Source: Sipunculus nudus
Taxonomy: Eukaryota > Annelida > Sipuncula > Golfingiida > Sipunculidae
Assembly: GCA_026874595.1 (NCBI GenBank)
Contig: CM049306.1
Coordinates: 27,641,519 to 27,705,518, forward strand
Reading direction: 5' to 3'
Length of the DNA: 64,000 bases
Shown: piece by piece, positions 33,982-64,000 of the stretch
Layout of the letters: the number at the start of each line of letters is the position of its first letter
Numbering within the stretch: the first letter of the stretch is position 1
Notes under the pieces: model-generated
Database searches by the model: none
The model's input: the letters and a program-made list of their open reading frames with translations, nothing else
Told to the model about the DNA's origin: nothing
Made by a program: the position numbers and the translations under genes

Positions 33982-35993
33982 TTTAACTCAGTTTGATTAT
34001 GAAATCAAAATGTGGTAAAACTGGGGACTTTAAGTGAATTAGAATCTTAATTTTATCTCTAAATATTTGTGGGTGAAAGAAAGTTGGTTTCTCAGGCACT
34101 GAGCATCAACTTTTAACCCCCCCCCCCCCCCCCCCGGATCTTCCGGCTAGAAAATACTTATTAATTTTCAGTAGAGATTTATCGATTTTTGGGTCCAACC
34201 GCACAGATGTTCTTTCAAGAAAACGTTATCATATAATTTAGATTAAATTTCGTTTTTTCAAAGGTGTCAACAAGGGTGCCCTGGAAGTACGTAGGAGTTG
34301 GCAACTTCATTTAAAGACCCGTGAATATGAAACACCACTATAGTTGGCCATGCATGCAGTTATAGTTGGCCATGCATGCAGTTATTTATAGGCCTGTACA
34401 TGTATGTACTGTTACGGTTGACATTTAATTAATTTACCTTCAAATGTTATGCGATGTTGGTGGAATATTATTCTCTTTAAGTGATTATAACGTACATATA
34501 TACGGTGTAGCAGCGTGTCAAGTTTGTACGAGTAAATAGCTCGGCAACCCTCCTGTCAGGACACTGCATGGACTCAAAGGCTGCTACAGCTCTGGTTATA
34601 TAATTTAAACGAACTTTCAGTAGCGTCTCCTCGCCTACTAGTCCGCCTGCACTACTGCACAATTTAATTTAATCTCTAATAAGATAAAATGGTTGCTCGT
34701 TTAGTAAGATTATACATGCGCATTCAATATATTTAGTCTGATATAACTGTCTGCTCTGATATTTGATAAAATCTTAGCTGCATGTTGGCTTTTGTGTACC
34801 TCCTTCTTTTTATATTTCAATCTCGACCGTGCGTGTGCGCGGTATATACACAAAATCGTGCGCACACATATGGTATATAATTCATTTTGAATATGACTTA
34901 ATGCTGTGTATATGCTATCAAACAAATTTTCTTATAGGCGTGGAGAGCATTCATTTTCATGGCTTATACTCTCTTGCAAGTTGTTCTACAAAGACGAGGC
35001 AACTGGACAGGTTGAATGTTTAAATCCAAAGCAAACAGCAGCTTTAATATTTACAACAAAGCATATGTCGTCATATATTCAAAAATAAAATACAGTTAAA
35101 AAAAGAACAACTAAATTGAATAAACAAGCTAGGAAAAAGTGGAATGAGGTATGAAGGGCCGGTCCCGCGGATAAGGAAAACGGTTATATGTATCTTATTG
35201 TGTATTTCAAACACAGTTTGATTATGAAATTAGAATGTGGTAAAACTTGGAACTTTAAGTAAATTTTAATCTAAATATTATCTCTAAATATTTGTGGCTG
35301 TAAAAAGATTGGTTTCTCAGGCACCGAGCATCAACTTTTACCCCTCCCCTCCCCCCCCCCCCCTCAGGCTCAGGCTCGAAAATAAAATACTTTCAAGAAA
35401 ATGAAAAATAAAAAATAAAACTTAGATAAAATTTCCATTTCTTATAATGGTTTTAACAAGGGTGCCTGGACGTAGGAGATGGCAACTTCATTTTAAAACC
35501 CCTGATAATGAAACACTATGCACCTGCCATGCAGTTATTTATTTGTTTATAGGGCTTTACGGTTGACATTTAATTAATACCTTCAAATGTTATGCGATGT
35601 GAGTGAAATATTATTCTCTCTTGAGGGAATTATAACGTACACGTATACGGTGTAGCAGCGTGTCAAGTTTGTACGAGTAAATAGATAAGCAACCCTCCCG
35701 TCAGGACCCCTGCATGGACTCAAAGGCTGCAACAGAGCTGGTTATGTAATTGAAACGAACTTCGGGTGGCGTCTCCTCGCTTAGTCCGCCTGCAATATTG
35801 CCCAATTTAATTGAATCTTTAATTAGAGCAAAAAGTGTCTCGATTAGTAAGAGTATACATGTAAAAGCACTTATATTTATATATTTAGTCTTATAAATGC
35901 CTGCTCTGATACTTGATAAAATATGAAGTGTATGGTGGCTCCTAAGATATTTTGTTTTGCATGTTCACATCAATCTGGACCGTACGTGCGCGC

Positions 35994-35994
<1 letters not shown>

Positions 35995-36051
<57 letters not shown>

Positions 36052-36055
36052 ACAC

Positions 36056-36113
<58 letters not shown>
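35995..36113. repeat. (TA)n microsatellite, interrupted
   Basis: Two TA runs (35995-36048 and 36058-36113) separated by CACACACGAA, in copy 2 of the duplication. Confidence 0.95.
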
Positions 36114-36117
<4 letters not shown>

Positions 36118-36179
36118 ACACGTGGCATGAGGCAACTGGACAACCAGTTTAGTTGAATTATAAAGCTAGGAAAAAGAAG

Positions 36180-37270
36180 CTATTCGTGTTCCACAGGAAT
36201 TGATGTGTCACTTGAGACATATAGTAAACATGTACATAAGACATACTTCCCGCGTGTATGCTCGTGCGTTACGGTGTCTTAATTTGTATGTATTGTATAA
36301 CCGGCGCCGCCATCCCCCCTCACAGACACTTTAATAATTTGATAGAAAAACATAAGGAGTATCAGTATTCCTCAATGTGCAGTTGGTTTATTCTCCTGTA
36401 CAGGCCTGTAATAGACTAACCCTCTCCCCATATCAACCCACTTATAAGTGCGTACATTAGTGTTTGTCCATACTGGATTTAGATTATGCAAGGTTGTTTA
36501 ATTTGCAAGTTGATGTTGCAATGTGAATGAACAAACTCGATCGCGTGGAAAAAAAACTGTCCATTTACGTGCTGGTCTTAATATAAATGCATATTTACAC
36601 AGGGTATCACTAAATGAATATCTCAGTTTTGAAAAGAAATCATGGTACATGTATCATGTTGTCCATATATTTTATTACCGTATATTAGGTTTCCATTCAA
36701 ACACGCTAGACATAAATTGCTTTATTTTTCAAAAGGTTTTCAGCGTATCAAAATGATTTTGAATAAATTTACTATTGTTAAATCTAAGATTAAAAAGTTC
36801 TTTTCTTTGTACAATATCGTGGATATCGTAGATCGCTTGCTGACTAATGAAAATAATAAAAATTTCACGAAAATGTTTATTAGTCGGTGCATTTTTATTA
36901 CAGAGGTCTAAATTCTCGTCAAATGTTGTTACCTTTGCATAGCGTCAAACGACAATAGTTGATATTTAAGAAAATCATTATTACTCGGTAACTTTCCATG
37001 AAGACGTGTCTAATTACTGCTTTTGGTAGCAAATCTGATAAGCTATGACACAAATTTAAAAGTCTCTTCATTTCTCGACTTGTCTAGACTTGCGTGGATG
37101 TAAGCCACGGATTTGCAAATCTCTTCAATTCTCAGCTTTTCTAGACCTGTGTGCAGGTCGTCTATCGAGTATAAACTGACCATGCACAAATAAGCCATAG
37201 AAAACTTGTTTACTGCTTCAGGTGTTACTAGATAAATTAGCTTTGAGTGATACACCTACAATTGAGTCGC
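36180..37270. other. Intergenic DNA, no feature seen
   Basis: AT-rich. The open frames at 36523-36911 have no recognisable motif and atypical composition for a gene. Confidence 0.5.
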
Positions 37271-37279
37271 CTTCAATTT

Positions 37280-38505
37280 GACGTAACAGTCCTCGAAATG
37301 TTGGGCATCATTGATGCCAAAGTATATCAAGACGTATGGATGGACGAAACTAACATTGTCGTAGGTGGCACCACCAGTGATAGTGATGTACAAGATAATG
37401 ATATCCTAGAACTATCGACATAAGTCGATACGTCAAATTACTTCTGAGATTTATTCTGAGATAAATAAATATTTACGAATGCATCATTGTAGGTGGCGCC
37501 ACCTGTCTTGCGTATTGGGAAAGTTATCCATGATGGATGGACATGCAAAATTTCAGCCCGGTAATTTGCACGACTCCTGATATATGTGCATGATTTTGAG
37601 AAAAGCAGACACCAGATTAAACTGATTGTAGGTGGTACGACCAGTCATTTATAAAGGATAAAAGTTTCAAGATATAGGGACATGCAAATTTTCAGGCGGA
37701 TACATCAAACCGCTCCTGGGATACTTGCCTGAATGTATTCTACAAATATGTGATTTGTGGCACCACGACAGTCTTGCGTATAAGAAATGTATGAGAATGC
37801 TACCCAAGATGGTTCTTCATGCAAAATGCTAAGATACAAGGTTATACACAAAGATACGGATACAAGTGCACAATTTTAGGCGGATACATCCATCCACTCC
37901 TGAGATAAATGCAATTTTCATCAAAAACAGATTTATGGATGGACGCTAAGCGAAAAGGATTTATAGGCAGTACCACAAAATCTTTTAAAGGTATCAATCG
38001 CAATCAATTAATGTATCAAAGATTTATGTACATGCGAAATTTGATGCGGATTCGTCAAAACACTCCTGAGATAAATGCATGAATGTATTCTATAAACACT
38101 TGATTATAGATGGCGCCATCTGTCATGTGCATAAGAAAGCTATCCAAGATGGACGGACATGCCAAATTTCAGACCGATACATTGAACTTCTCCTAAGTTA
38201 TGAGTGATTTTCACTCAAAGCAAAACGTACGGATGGACGCCACACAAAAGCGATTGTATATAGCGCCACTAGTCTTTGGTAAAGATGGTGGTATTCAAGA
38301 TCTATGGACATGCACTTGCAATTTCAGCCCAATGCTTTAAACCACTCCTGACATATAGGCTATTATCACTTTAACGGACGCACAGATGAACACAGATGAA
38401 AAAAAATATGGCGGACCAATATTTGTTAGACAGAAGTTTACATGTAACCCAATAATTATATGCAGGGCTTCAGAAAGATGGAGTTCTCCGGAAACGAACG
38501 CCGCG
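37280..38505. mobile_element. Pearl-like tandem element
   Basis: About seven degenerate ~150-bp units of the type seen at 21536-22777: palindrome (perfect at 37492-37503, decayed at 37367, 37630, 37757, 38111 and 38264), then AAGATGGA-GGACATGC and CACTCCTGAGATA. It ends GAGTTCTCCGGAAACGAACG near 38501. Confidence 0.6.
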
Positions 38506-38769
38506 GCGGAACCTGGCTGAAAACATAATATTCACATAAGTCTGTTTGGTGAATACACCAATGCGGAAATGGTTAAACTGGTAAATTACTAAGCGACAGA
38601 GGAAAAGCTTTTTTGCTTTGTGTGGTATTTGATATGTTCTATAACCGGCTAGCGATTGTGTAGCTACAGTCTTGTAACACGAATTTTCTGTAGAACTGTT
38701 TTGCATGTTTGCTTTGAACTGAGTCTGAGCGTTCGGGGTAGCGACTATACCACGGCTACGTTTTATGTG

Positions 38770-38776
<7 letters not shown>

Positions 38777-38818
<42 letters not shown>
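38777..38818. repeat. (TA)n microsatellite
   Basis: About 21 TA units following GTGTGTGTACA. Confidence 0.95.
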
Positions 38819-38820
<2 letters not shown>

Positions 38821-39219
38821 AACCCCATGTCACAGCTGACAACAAGACGCCATTGAAATATAAATGCAATTTTTTAAATTTGGTATCTGTTTTATTACCC
38901 GCACATACACATTAGTTTTCTCCAAGATCAGGGAATTTTGTTAATACTAATCAATCAAATATCAACTATTCAATCAAGACAGATCTTGCACTGTTTCACA
39001 TCTCAACGGATTTAGCCAAGCAAATTTCCACGCAAATATAAGGACCATATATCAAATATATCAGATAAACATGATATCAGGGTTTAATTTGTAAGTCTTC
39101 ATTTTTTTTATCTATAGTTATTGCATGTGCACGTAATAACCATCAGGTGCGCACGAGAAAATTATCGTGTGAGCACTTATCCCCTATTTCTTTCTTTCTT
39201 CCTTACTTTTTTTATTAAT

Positions 39220-39246
39220 CCCCCCCCCCCCCCCCCCCCCCCCCCC
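39220..39246. repeat. Poly-C tract, 27 bp
   Basis: A pure C run just upstream of the candidate CARS2 first exon. Other C runs of 13-18 bp occur near 29779, 34118 and 47541. Exact lengths are prone to assembly error. Confidence 0.9.
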
Positions 39247-39249
39247 TTA

Positions 39250-39605
39250 GCTGAGCCACCGTAGTGACGAGGCCGGTGCTGAACAAAAAATACTAAGAAA
39301 AACTACGCATATTATGTCAAAATGTGTGAATGCAGGTTTTTTCTACAGAATGGGGACGGCGTCATTTGGAATCGAAACACCTAGATAAAGACAAGTCTCC
39401 CAGACTTTTCTTTTCGAAACGGCGCAGTCTCCTATCCTATAGCGGCACCTGGCGTCTGTCGGGGAGACTAAATGCGTCAAAGCCGTCAGATGGCGCATGC
39501 GGATTCACGGTCAAGGCCAGTTTATATCCATGGCCTCCTCACGTGGAGGAATTTTCTGTTGTGAGTTTCGACCAGTGTGCAAAAACAACATTCATGTCAT
39601 TCTAG
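39250..39605 (+). other. Possible non-coding first exon/promoter area of CARS2
   Basis: A less AT-rich, CpG-containing stretch ends at a good donor (CTAG|GTAAGATTG at 39606). A good acceptor, TTTTTTCATTTCAG, ends at 41080. Joining 39605 to 41081 would give a 5' UTR reading into the CARS2 ATG at 41589. A 91-codon open frame inside (39330-39605) has no recognisable similarity and I treat it as incidental. Inference from splice signals and position only. Confidence 0.35.
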
Positions 39606-41080
39606 GTAAGATTGTTTTGGCATCAGAAATCACTAGGTGAATGTAATGTTTTCAAAAAATCATATATTTTCTCGCAATTAAGTTTGGTGTAAATTTTTAC
39701 CCTTTGTTAGGTAAAAGTAGAATGAAAGCAAGACTAAAAACTGGTAGTGAATGCCGAATGTTGTGAACAGCGGAACCTGCGATTTTGTTTCGTGACCTCT
39801 CACGAGCTGGGGTTCTCCCTTCGGTTCATCGCTCAGTCATTCATTTACACTTATACGTGTACCACTGTGAGAGATTTATTTGAAGTATCCCATGGCCATG
39901 TCACACACGACTGTTCAGGTATGACCACCAAGACAAACACTTATTTTTCCCACGATGTTTATATACATTGGCATTTGGCAATGTCATTGGTTGGAGGCGG
40001 GGGTCGTATGGAAAATCCCTTGACGGGGATTTCCCCGTTGGCTGGGGTTCCCGTCAAAGTTCCACCCCAGGCTAATCGATTATTTACCCCTCCAAGTCTT
40101 TGTTACGGTAGAATGTGAAATACGAAAAACTGTGAAAGCAGCCGACATTGTTTCAATAAAGTAAATGATGTATATATAAATAATATATTGTGTTGCACAC
40201 ACATACTGCCATTGGTCTAGAGTTCATTGGCCAAGTTATTGTGTTATGATTGGCATCACCATCAATTATTATTTACTTCAATTTAGTATTTACAATATGG
40301 CATAAATATTGGGCCTATTGTTTTATTGCAGATGGTGAGAGAGAAATATATCATATTAATCCCCATTTATTTCGTCAATGTCAGCTGTTAATTGAACCTT
40401 TTAAAGTTTGGTGTCTAAATTGACTTGCAAGCTTAAATTTAAGTAAGAAGAAGTTAATAAGTCTGTATTCATATGCAGGCAATATTTAGTTTATAATTTT
40501 GTTCAAAAATAAGGAAATTTTTATTTTATAAAATTTGTTTAGGACTATCTCACTTTTACACTCGCCTTGTCACAAAAAAATGTGACAAAATGTGGAGAAT
40601 TTTGGTAATTTATAAAAAAAAAAGCAGCATTTTAATTAACCTATTAATCAAATTGGGGTGTAAACTGAATCATATGATATATGCCCTGAGAGAACTAACA
40701 CATTCTTCTTTGCTGATGGCTGGTAAATGTAGCTAAGACTTGATTTACAAGTGGGATGGTGACCTGCTGTTGCAATCTATTGAGCTTGACCACTACAGCC
40801 AGTGTCAGACACTACTGACATCATGTATGCTTTTAATTCCCATTGGGATCATCCAGTCTGTAGAATAGAGCCAAATAGCTTCACTATTTTATGTGTTTGG
40901 TTCACAAAGTAAACTTAAATAAACACCTGTGAATATAACTACTTAAAATCTCCTCATCACTGTATAGCACTTCTGGCCTATCTTAAACACTGGTGGTCAC
41001 CCTTGGTGTCCCCCAGGGCAACACATACAGGGACCATGATGTGTGAAACTACACTGATCTTGTTTATTTTTTCATTTCAG
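39606..41080. other. Region upstream of CARS2, no feature seen
   Basis: AT-rich except around 39980-40110. A 123-codon frame at 39747-40118 has no recognisable similarity. It would be intron 0 if the 39250-39605 exon is real. Confidence 0.4.
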
Positions 41081-41588
41081 GTTGATTGCTAGACCACCTG
41101 GATAAATCTTGAGTCAACCCAGTAAATCCATTATCTCAGTCAGACATCTGAAGCATAGCCACACCTAACATGTCAAGTGTTAATCAACATTGAGTTTGAA
41201 AGAAAGTATACCCCTCTTTAAGGAAGGATCACTTGGTGTTCAGCAGTAGAACTCACTAGTAGAACTTTGATATGGCCAGAATGTAGTTTCTAAGAAGTGT
41301 CATTTAGAAAGCATATATAAAAAAGATCATAGAATTGCTTTCAGAGTAGATTGCTAATGAACACAGAACCATGAGAAAACCTGGCCTCATGGTGTTTAAG
41401 AACCAGTCCCATTTTAAATAATGATAACAAGATTTATATATGATAAAGACCTGTTTATGAAATGGATATTTTAATAAAAAGTTAAATATTGAATAAAACG
41501 TGAGCTAGAAGAGCTGTTATTAGTTTAGTATTAGTTGCTATAAGTGTAACAAAAAGTGGAGTAGCAGAAAAATCCGTAACACACAAGA
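41081..41588 (+). other. Possible CARS2 5' UTR exon portion
   Basis: Sequence between a strong acceptor (pyrimidine tract and CAG at 41080) and the CARS2 ATG. It has stops in all frames and no repeat similarity that I can see. It is consistent with 5' UTR, but an unspliced promoter just upstream of 41589 is equally possible. Confidence 0.3.
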
Positions 41589-61115
<19,527 letters not shown>

Positions 61116-61170
61116 CGCAAGGTGAGATCAGTGTATGTTAAGTAGAAAGAGATGAGGTTAGTGTTTATGA

Positions 61171-61176
61171 AATAAA
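61171..61176 (+). terminator. Candidate polyadenylation signal for CARS2
   Basis: AATAAA 56 bp after the predicted TAA. It is the first such hexamer downstream. It is only meaningful if exon 13 is the last exon. Confidence 0.3.
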
Positions 61177-61417
61177 GGAAGTGAGGTCAGTGTTAATTTA
61201 AGTCAGGGAGGTGAGGTCAGTGTATATTATCTAAGGGGGTGAGGGTATAAATCAGTATTTCATGGAAAGAAATTCCCAATTTCCCCCTGAAGTTTCCCTG
61301 ATGAATTATCAGATTTACAGGGAAAATTGACAAGTCTTCTGTTTGACACATCTTCATTGTATATTTCATTGAGCACAGGTTGAAATGAACGCCAAGACAC
61401 TAGTATTAAGTAAATGT

Positions 61418-61587
61418 TTAAACACCACTAATCCTGAAACTTAAAGCCACTATAAAATGTTGAAATAATTGATGAAATGTTACAGACCGACCTCCTTTCT
61501 CCTCTGGGTCAGATTTCCTAATTTTCAGGTTTTCTATCATTTCTAGGATGGCTTGGACCCTGTTGAAAATCCTAGGACCTTCTGTAT
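61418..61587 (-). other. Candidate exon of an unidentified minus-strand gene
   Basis: A minus-strand frame after an acceptor-like TTTTCCACAG (exon start 61587) reads TEGPRIFNRVQAILEMIENL, KIRKSDPEEKGGRSVTFHQL, FQHF, and stays open to 61418. The amphipathic helix followed by GGRSVTF-LF has a protein-like composition in otherwise AT-rich non-coding DNA. It loosely recalls the Costars (actin-binding Rho-activating) domain, where a helix precedes VTF--LF. The donor is unclear (GTCGGT or GTGGCT). It could be chance; identity is not established. Confidence 0.25.
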
Positions 61588-61729
61588 CTGTGGAAAAGTA
61601 CATCATATCCTACAGATGCAAATTATAAACCAATTAAGAATAAAATGCAGGTTAAATACAAGCCCTGCATCTGATTTGGTTATATTGTCAGTATCAGTAA
61701 ATTCATTCCTTTAGATTTTATCTTTGTAA

Positions 61730-63510
61730 TTGAATAGACATGGAATTTTTAGCGAACCTGTGAGCTTATGCGATGGTGTGGCGTCGTCTGTATGTTAACC
61801 CATACTTCTTGAAAACGGCAAGAGTTATTATTACAACATTTTATGCAAAAAATTAGTCATCTAAAAAACTCCATCGGATTTTGCTTATTTTTTGGCTAAC
61901 TGCATTTTTTAGATTTTATAGGGGAAAAGCTTAAAAACCTTTAAAAATCTTCTTCTCTGAAACTGCTCAGCCAAATTGTCCTATATTTCTCAGAAATGAT
62001 CCCTGGAACAATCTCTCTCAAGTTTGTTCAAATGGTTTAAGTTTGGTGATTTTTGGCCGAGTTACAAGAAGTTAAACTTAGTCATCTGTCCAAAAAAAGC
62101 ATACTAAAATAACAATCTCAGAAACTGCTGGAGATATCATCACCAAATTTTATGGGAATGTTTGTCACATGAGTCATATCTGAAATTTAGGTATTGGTGG
62201 CGCCACCTGCATCAGCCTTTTTTATACGGGGGTCATCAGTGCCCTTATCATACTAAGTGCTACAAAAACTTCTTCTCTGAAACCATATGGCCAAATTGTT
62301 TAATATCACACAGAAATGATCTTAGGGTATTGCTTTCTGAATTTTGTTCAAATGGTCTCAGTTCAGTGACTTTTGGCTGAGTTATGGGAAGCTGAATTTA
62401 GCCATATGCCATGACAGCCCATTTTAGCTCAGTGGCTAAAAAGATCTTCTCAACAAAAACCACTAGGGCAAATTCTTAAATCTCACACATTAATTATCCT
62501 TAGATGTTGATAATTCAGGTTCGTTCAAATGGTTTTGGTTCAGTGATTTTTGGCCGAGTTATGAGAAGCTTAACTTAGCCATTTTTCTGTATTTTCCTAC
62601 AAGAGTTATAAACCTGCAAAACATTTTTGAAGGACACAACTGAGGCTAATTTGTTTAATATTTTACAACGATTTGAGCTAGCATCATGAAATTTAATGTG
62701 AACAATTAGCCATCTGAAAAACTCTGCATTTTCTTAAATTTTATTGAGAAAAATCTAAAAAAAATTGTTTAAAATCTTCTCCTCCAAAACTGTCAAGCCA
62801 AATTGTTCAATATTTCACAGAAATAATCTCTTACACCATCTCTCTCAAGTTTGTTCAAATGGTTAAATTTGGGTGAATTTTGGCTGAGTTACAGGTAGTT
62901 GAACCTAGTCGTTTGTCTAAAAAAGCATACTAAAATGACAATCTCAGAAACTGCCGGAGCTTTCATCACCAAATTTTATGCCAGTGTTGGTCACATGAGT
63001 CATATATTAAATTCAGGTATTGGTGGCGCCACCTGCCTTGACTTTTTTTTTAACTGGGGTCATTGGTCATCTGTATATTAACCCATAATTTCTCAGGAAT
63101 AGCAGGAGCTACCATCCCCAGATTTTATGCAATAATCTCTCACATATCAAATGTTGTGGGATTCAGCTTATTTTTTTGTTATCTGCATTTACTTAAATTT
63201 TATAGGGAAAAGGCTGAATAACCTTTAAAAGACTTCTACTTGTAAACAGTCCAGCGAAATTGTTCAATATTTTACAGAAATGATCCCAGAGGCAAGCCTT
63301 CTCAAGTTTGTTCAAATGGTTTGCATTTGATGAATTTTAGCGGAATTACACAAATTTGAACTTAGTTATTTGGCCAAGTAAGCATACTGACATAGTAATC
63401 TCAGGAATGACCGAACCTAGCATTACCAAGTATTGTGCAAATGTTGGTCACATGACTCATATTTGAAGTTGCAGATTTTGTGTTGCCACCTACATTGACC
63501 TGGTTTTTAT
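61730..63510 (+). repeat. Family D tandem array
   Basis: Begins TTTTTAGCGAACCTGTGAGC (about 61747) and repeats ~820-bp units made of TCAGAAACTGC-GGAG, CATGAGTCATAT, and CAAATTGTTCAATATTTCAC/TTCAAATGGTT blocks. Perfect GGTGGCGCCACC at 62196-62207 and 63022-63033, decayed at about 63484. Related to 2690-2880 on the other strand. Confidence 0.6.
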
Positions 63511-63643
63511 TTGCAAAAACCTCATAATTTTAACCTCTTTCAGCTGATAATGTTTATGATGAAACTGTCAAGTTGAATCGTTCAGTTTTTCAAAAGAATT
63601 ATCCTAGGACATGGTTCTTTCAATCATATAAGAATAGACTGAG

Positions 63644-64000
63644 TTTTTAGCTCAGCTGACTATAAGTCATCTGAGCTATAGTCGTGGTCCATTGTCCGTC
63701 GTCCGTCCGTCTGTCGAAATTAATCCTCTTTCCTGTCTCCAAAGGTACTATCAAAATCATACATAAGCTAAACAACAACAACTCATAATACAGCTTATTT
63801 TTATTACCACATAAAACCAGCATGTGCCTCATTTCTAAATTATATTTTTAGCTCAGCTGACTATAAGTCATCTGAGCTATAGTCGTGGTCCATTGTCCGT
63901 CGTCCGTCCGTCTGTCGTGCCGTCCGTCCGTCCGTCCGTAGATGTGGCACGTTTTGAAACCGTAAGACCTAGGAATCCAAAATTCGGCATAATGTTAGAT
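63644..64000 (-). mobile_element. FC element with FB element starting inside, cut by window end
   Basis: TTTTTAGCTCAGCTGACTAT occurs at 63645 and again at 63846, each followed by the ATAGTCGTGGTCCATTGTCC tract. The first is followed by the FC interior (compare 30975-31160). The second is followed by CCGTCCGTCCGTCCGT and the FB interior (GATGTGGCACGTTTTGAAAC), which runs off the edge. Confidence 0.65.

Larger units (their letters stand above)
31677..36175. repeat. Tandem duplication of a ~1-kb segment
   Basis: Copy 1 (31677-31736 plus 33982-35142) and copy 2 (about 35160-36175) share CCCGCGGAT-AGGAAAACGG, CAGTTTGATTATGAAAT, GGTTTCTCAGGCAC, CGGTGTAGCAGCGTGTCAAG, GGACTCAAAGGCTGC and AAGCTAGGAAAAAG in the same order. 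Copy 1 carries the F1 insertion. Copy 2 carries the expanded TA microsatellite where copy 1 has a short GGTATATAC. Confidence 0.75.

Noticed and set aside
35923-36156. IYIYIY-type ORFs (also at 38656, 44212 and 54447)
   Set aside because: Translations of TA microsatellites.
39330-39605. 91-codon ORF as a protein gene
   Set aside because: No recognisable motif; it ends exactly at a splice donor and is more simply a 5' UTR exon candidate.
39747-40118. 123-codon ORF
   Set aside because: No similarity and no neighbouring exon signals; lies in the presumed upstream region of CARS2.

Overview
This window looks like nuclear DNA from an invertebrate animal, most likely a bivalve mollusc. It is AT-rich and repeat-dense, its genes are split by long introns, and its interspersed repeats (tandem cores with hairpin ends and GACGGACGG-type simple repeats) resemble those of bivalve genomes. 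The species cannot be named from the sequence alone. No bacterial operons, rRNA genes, intact tRNA genes or CRISPR arrays were seen.

Two conserved protein genes lie head to head. On the minus strand, LAP3 (M17 leucyl aminopeptidase) begins at 27622 and runs leftward off the window. Six exons (242 full codons) encode a presequence-like leader, the M17 N-terminal domain and the start of the catalytic half. On the plus strand, CARS2 (mitochondrial-type cysteinyl-tRNA synthetase) runs from 41589 to 61115 in 13 exons whose phases join into a 604-residue protein with the HIGH, zinc-ligand and KMSKS signatures. A possible non-coding first exon of CARS2 lies at about 39250-39605. A weak candidate exon of another minus-strand gene lies at 61418-61587.

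Almost everything else is mobile or repetitive DNA. The commonest type is a non-autonomous element with one end TTTTTAGCTCAGCTGACT, which folds into a hairpin, and the other end carrying the palindrome TGACCCATGGGTCA. I read it as Helitron/Helentron-like (called F1, FB and FC below). Pearl-like tandem elements, several MITEs, a hAT-like insertion with an 8-bp target duplication, a LINE 3' end and a tRNA-derived SINE remnant are also present. A 4.2-kb GC-rich DIRS-type retroelement sits in CARS2 intron 4. It has inverted terminal repeats, an internal complementary region and an open tyrosine-recombinase frame, but nearly all of the reverse transcriptase is missing.

Layout: 1-3038 repeats at the downstream side of LAP3; 3039-27622 LAP3 with introns full of nested elements; 27623-41588 intergenic or upstream DNA with a hAT-in-Helentron nest, an F1 element inserted in one copy of a tandem duplication, and a pearl-like array; 41589-61115 CARS2 with large insertions in introns 1, 4, 7 and 8; 61116-64000 further repeat families. 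The most unusual signals are the perfect palindrome GGTGGCGCCACC recurring in otherwise different repeat families, the DIRS element lacking reverse transcriptase, a perfect 75-bp-arm palindrome with hammerhead-like boxes, and element ends lying within 13-25 bp of splice donors in both genes.
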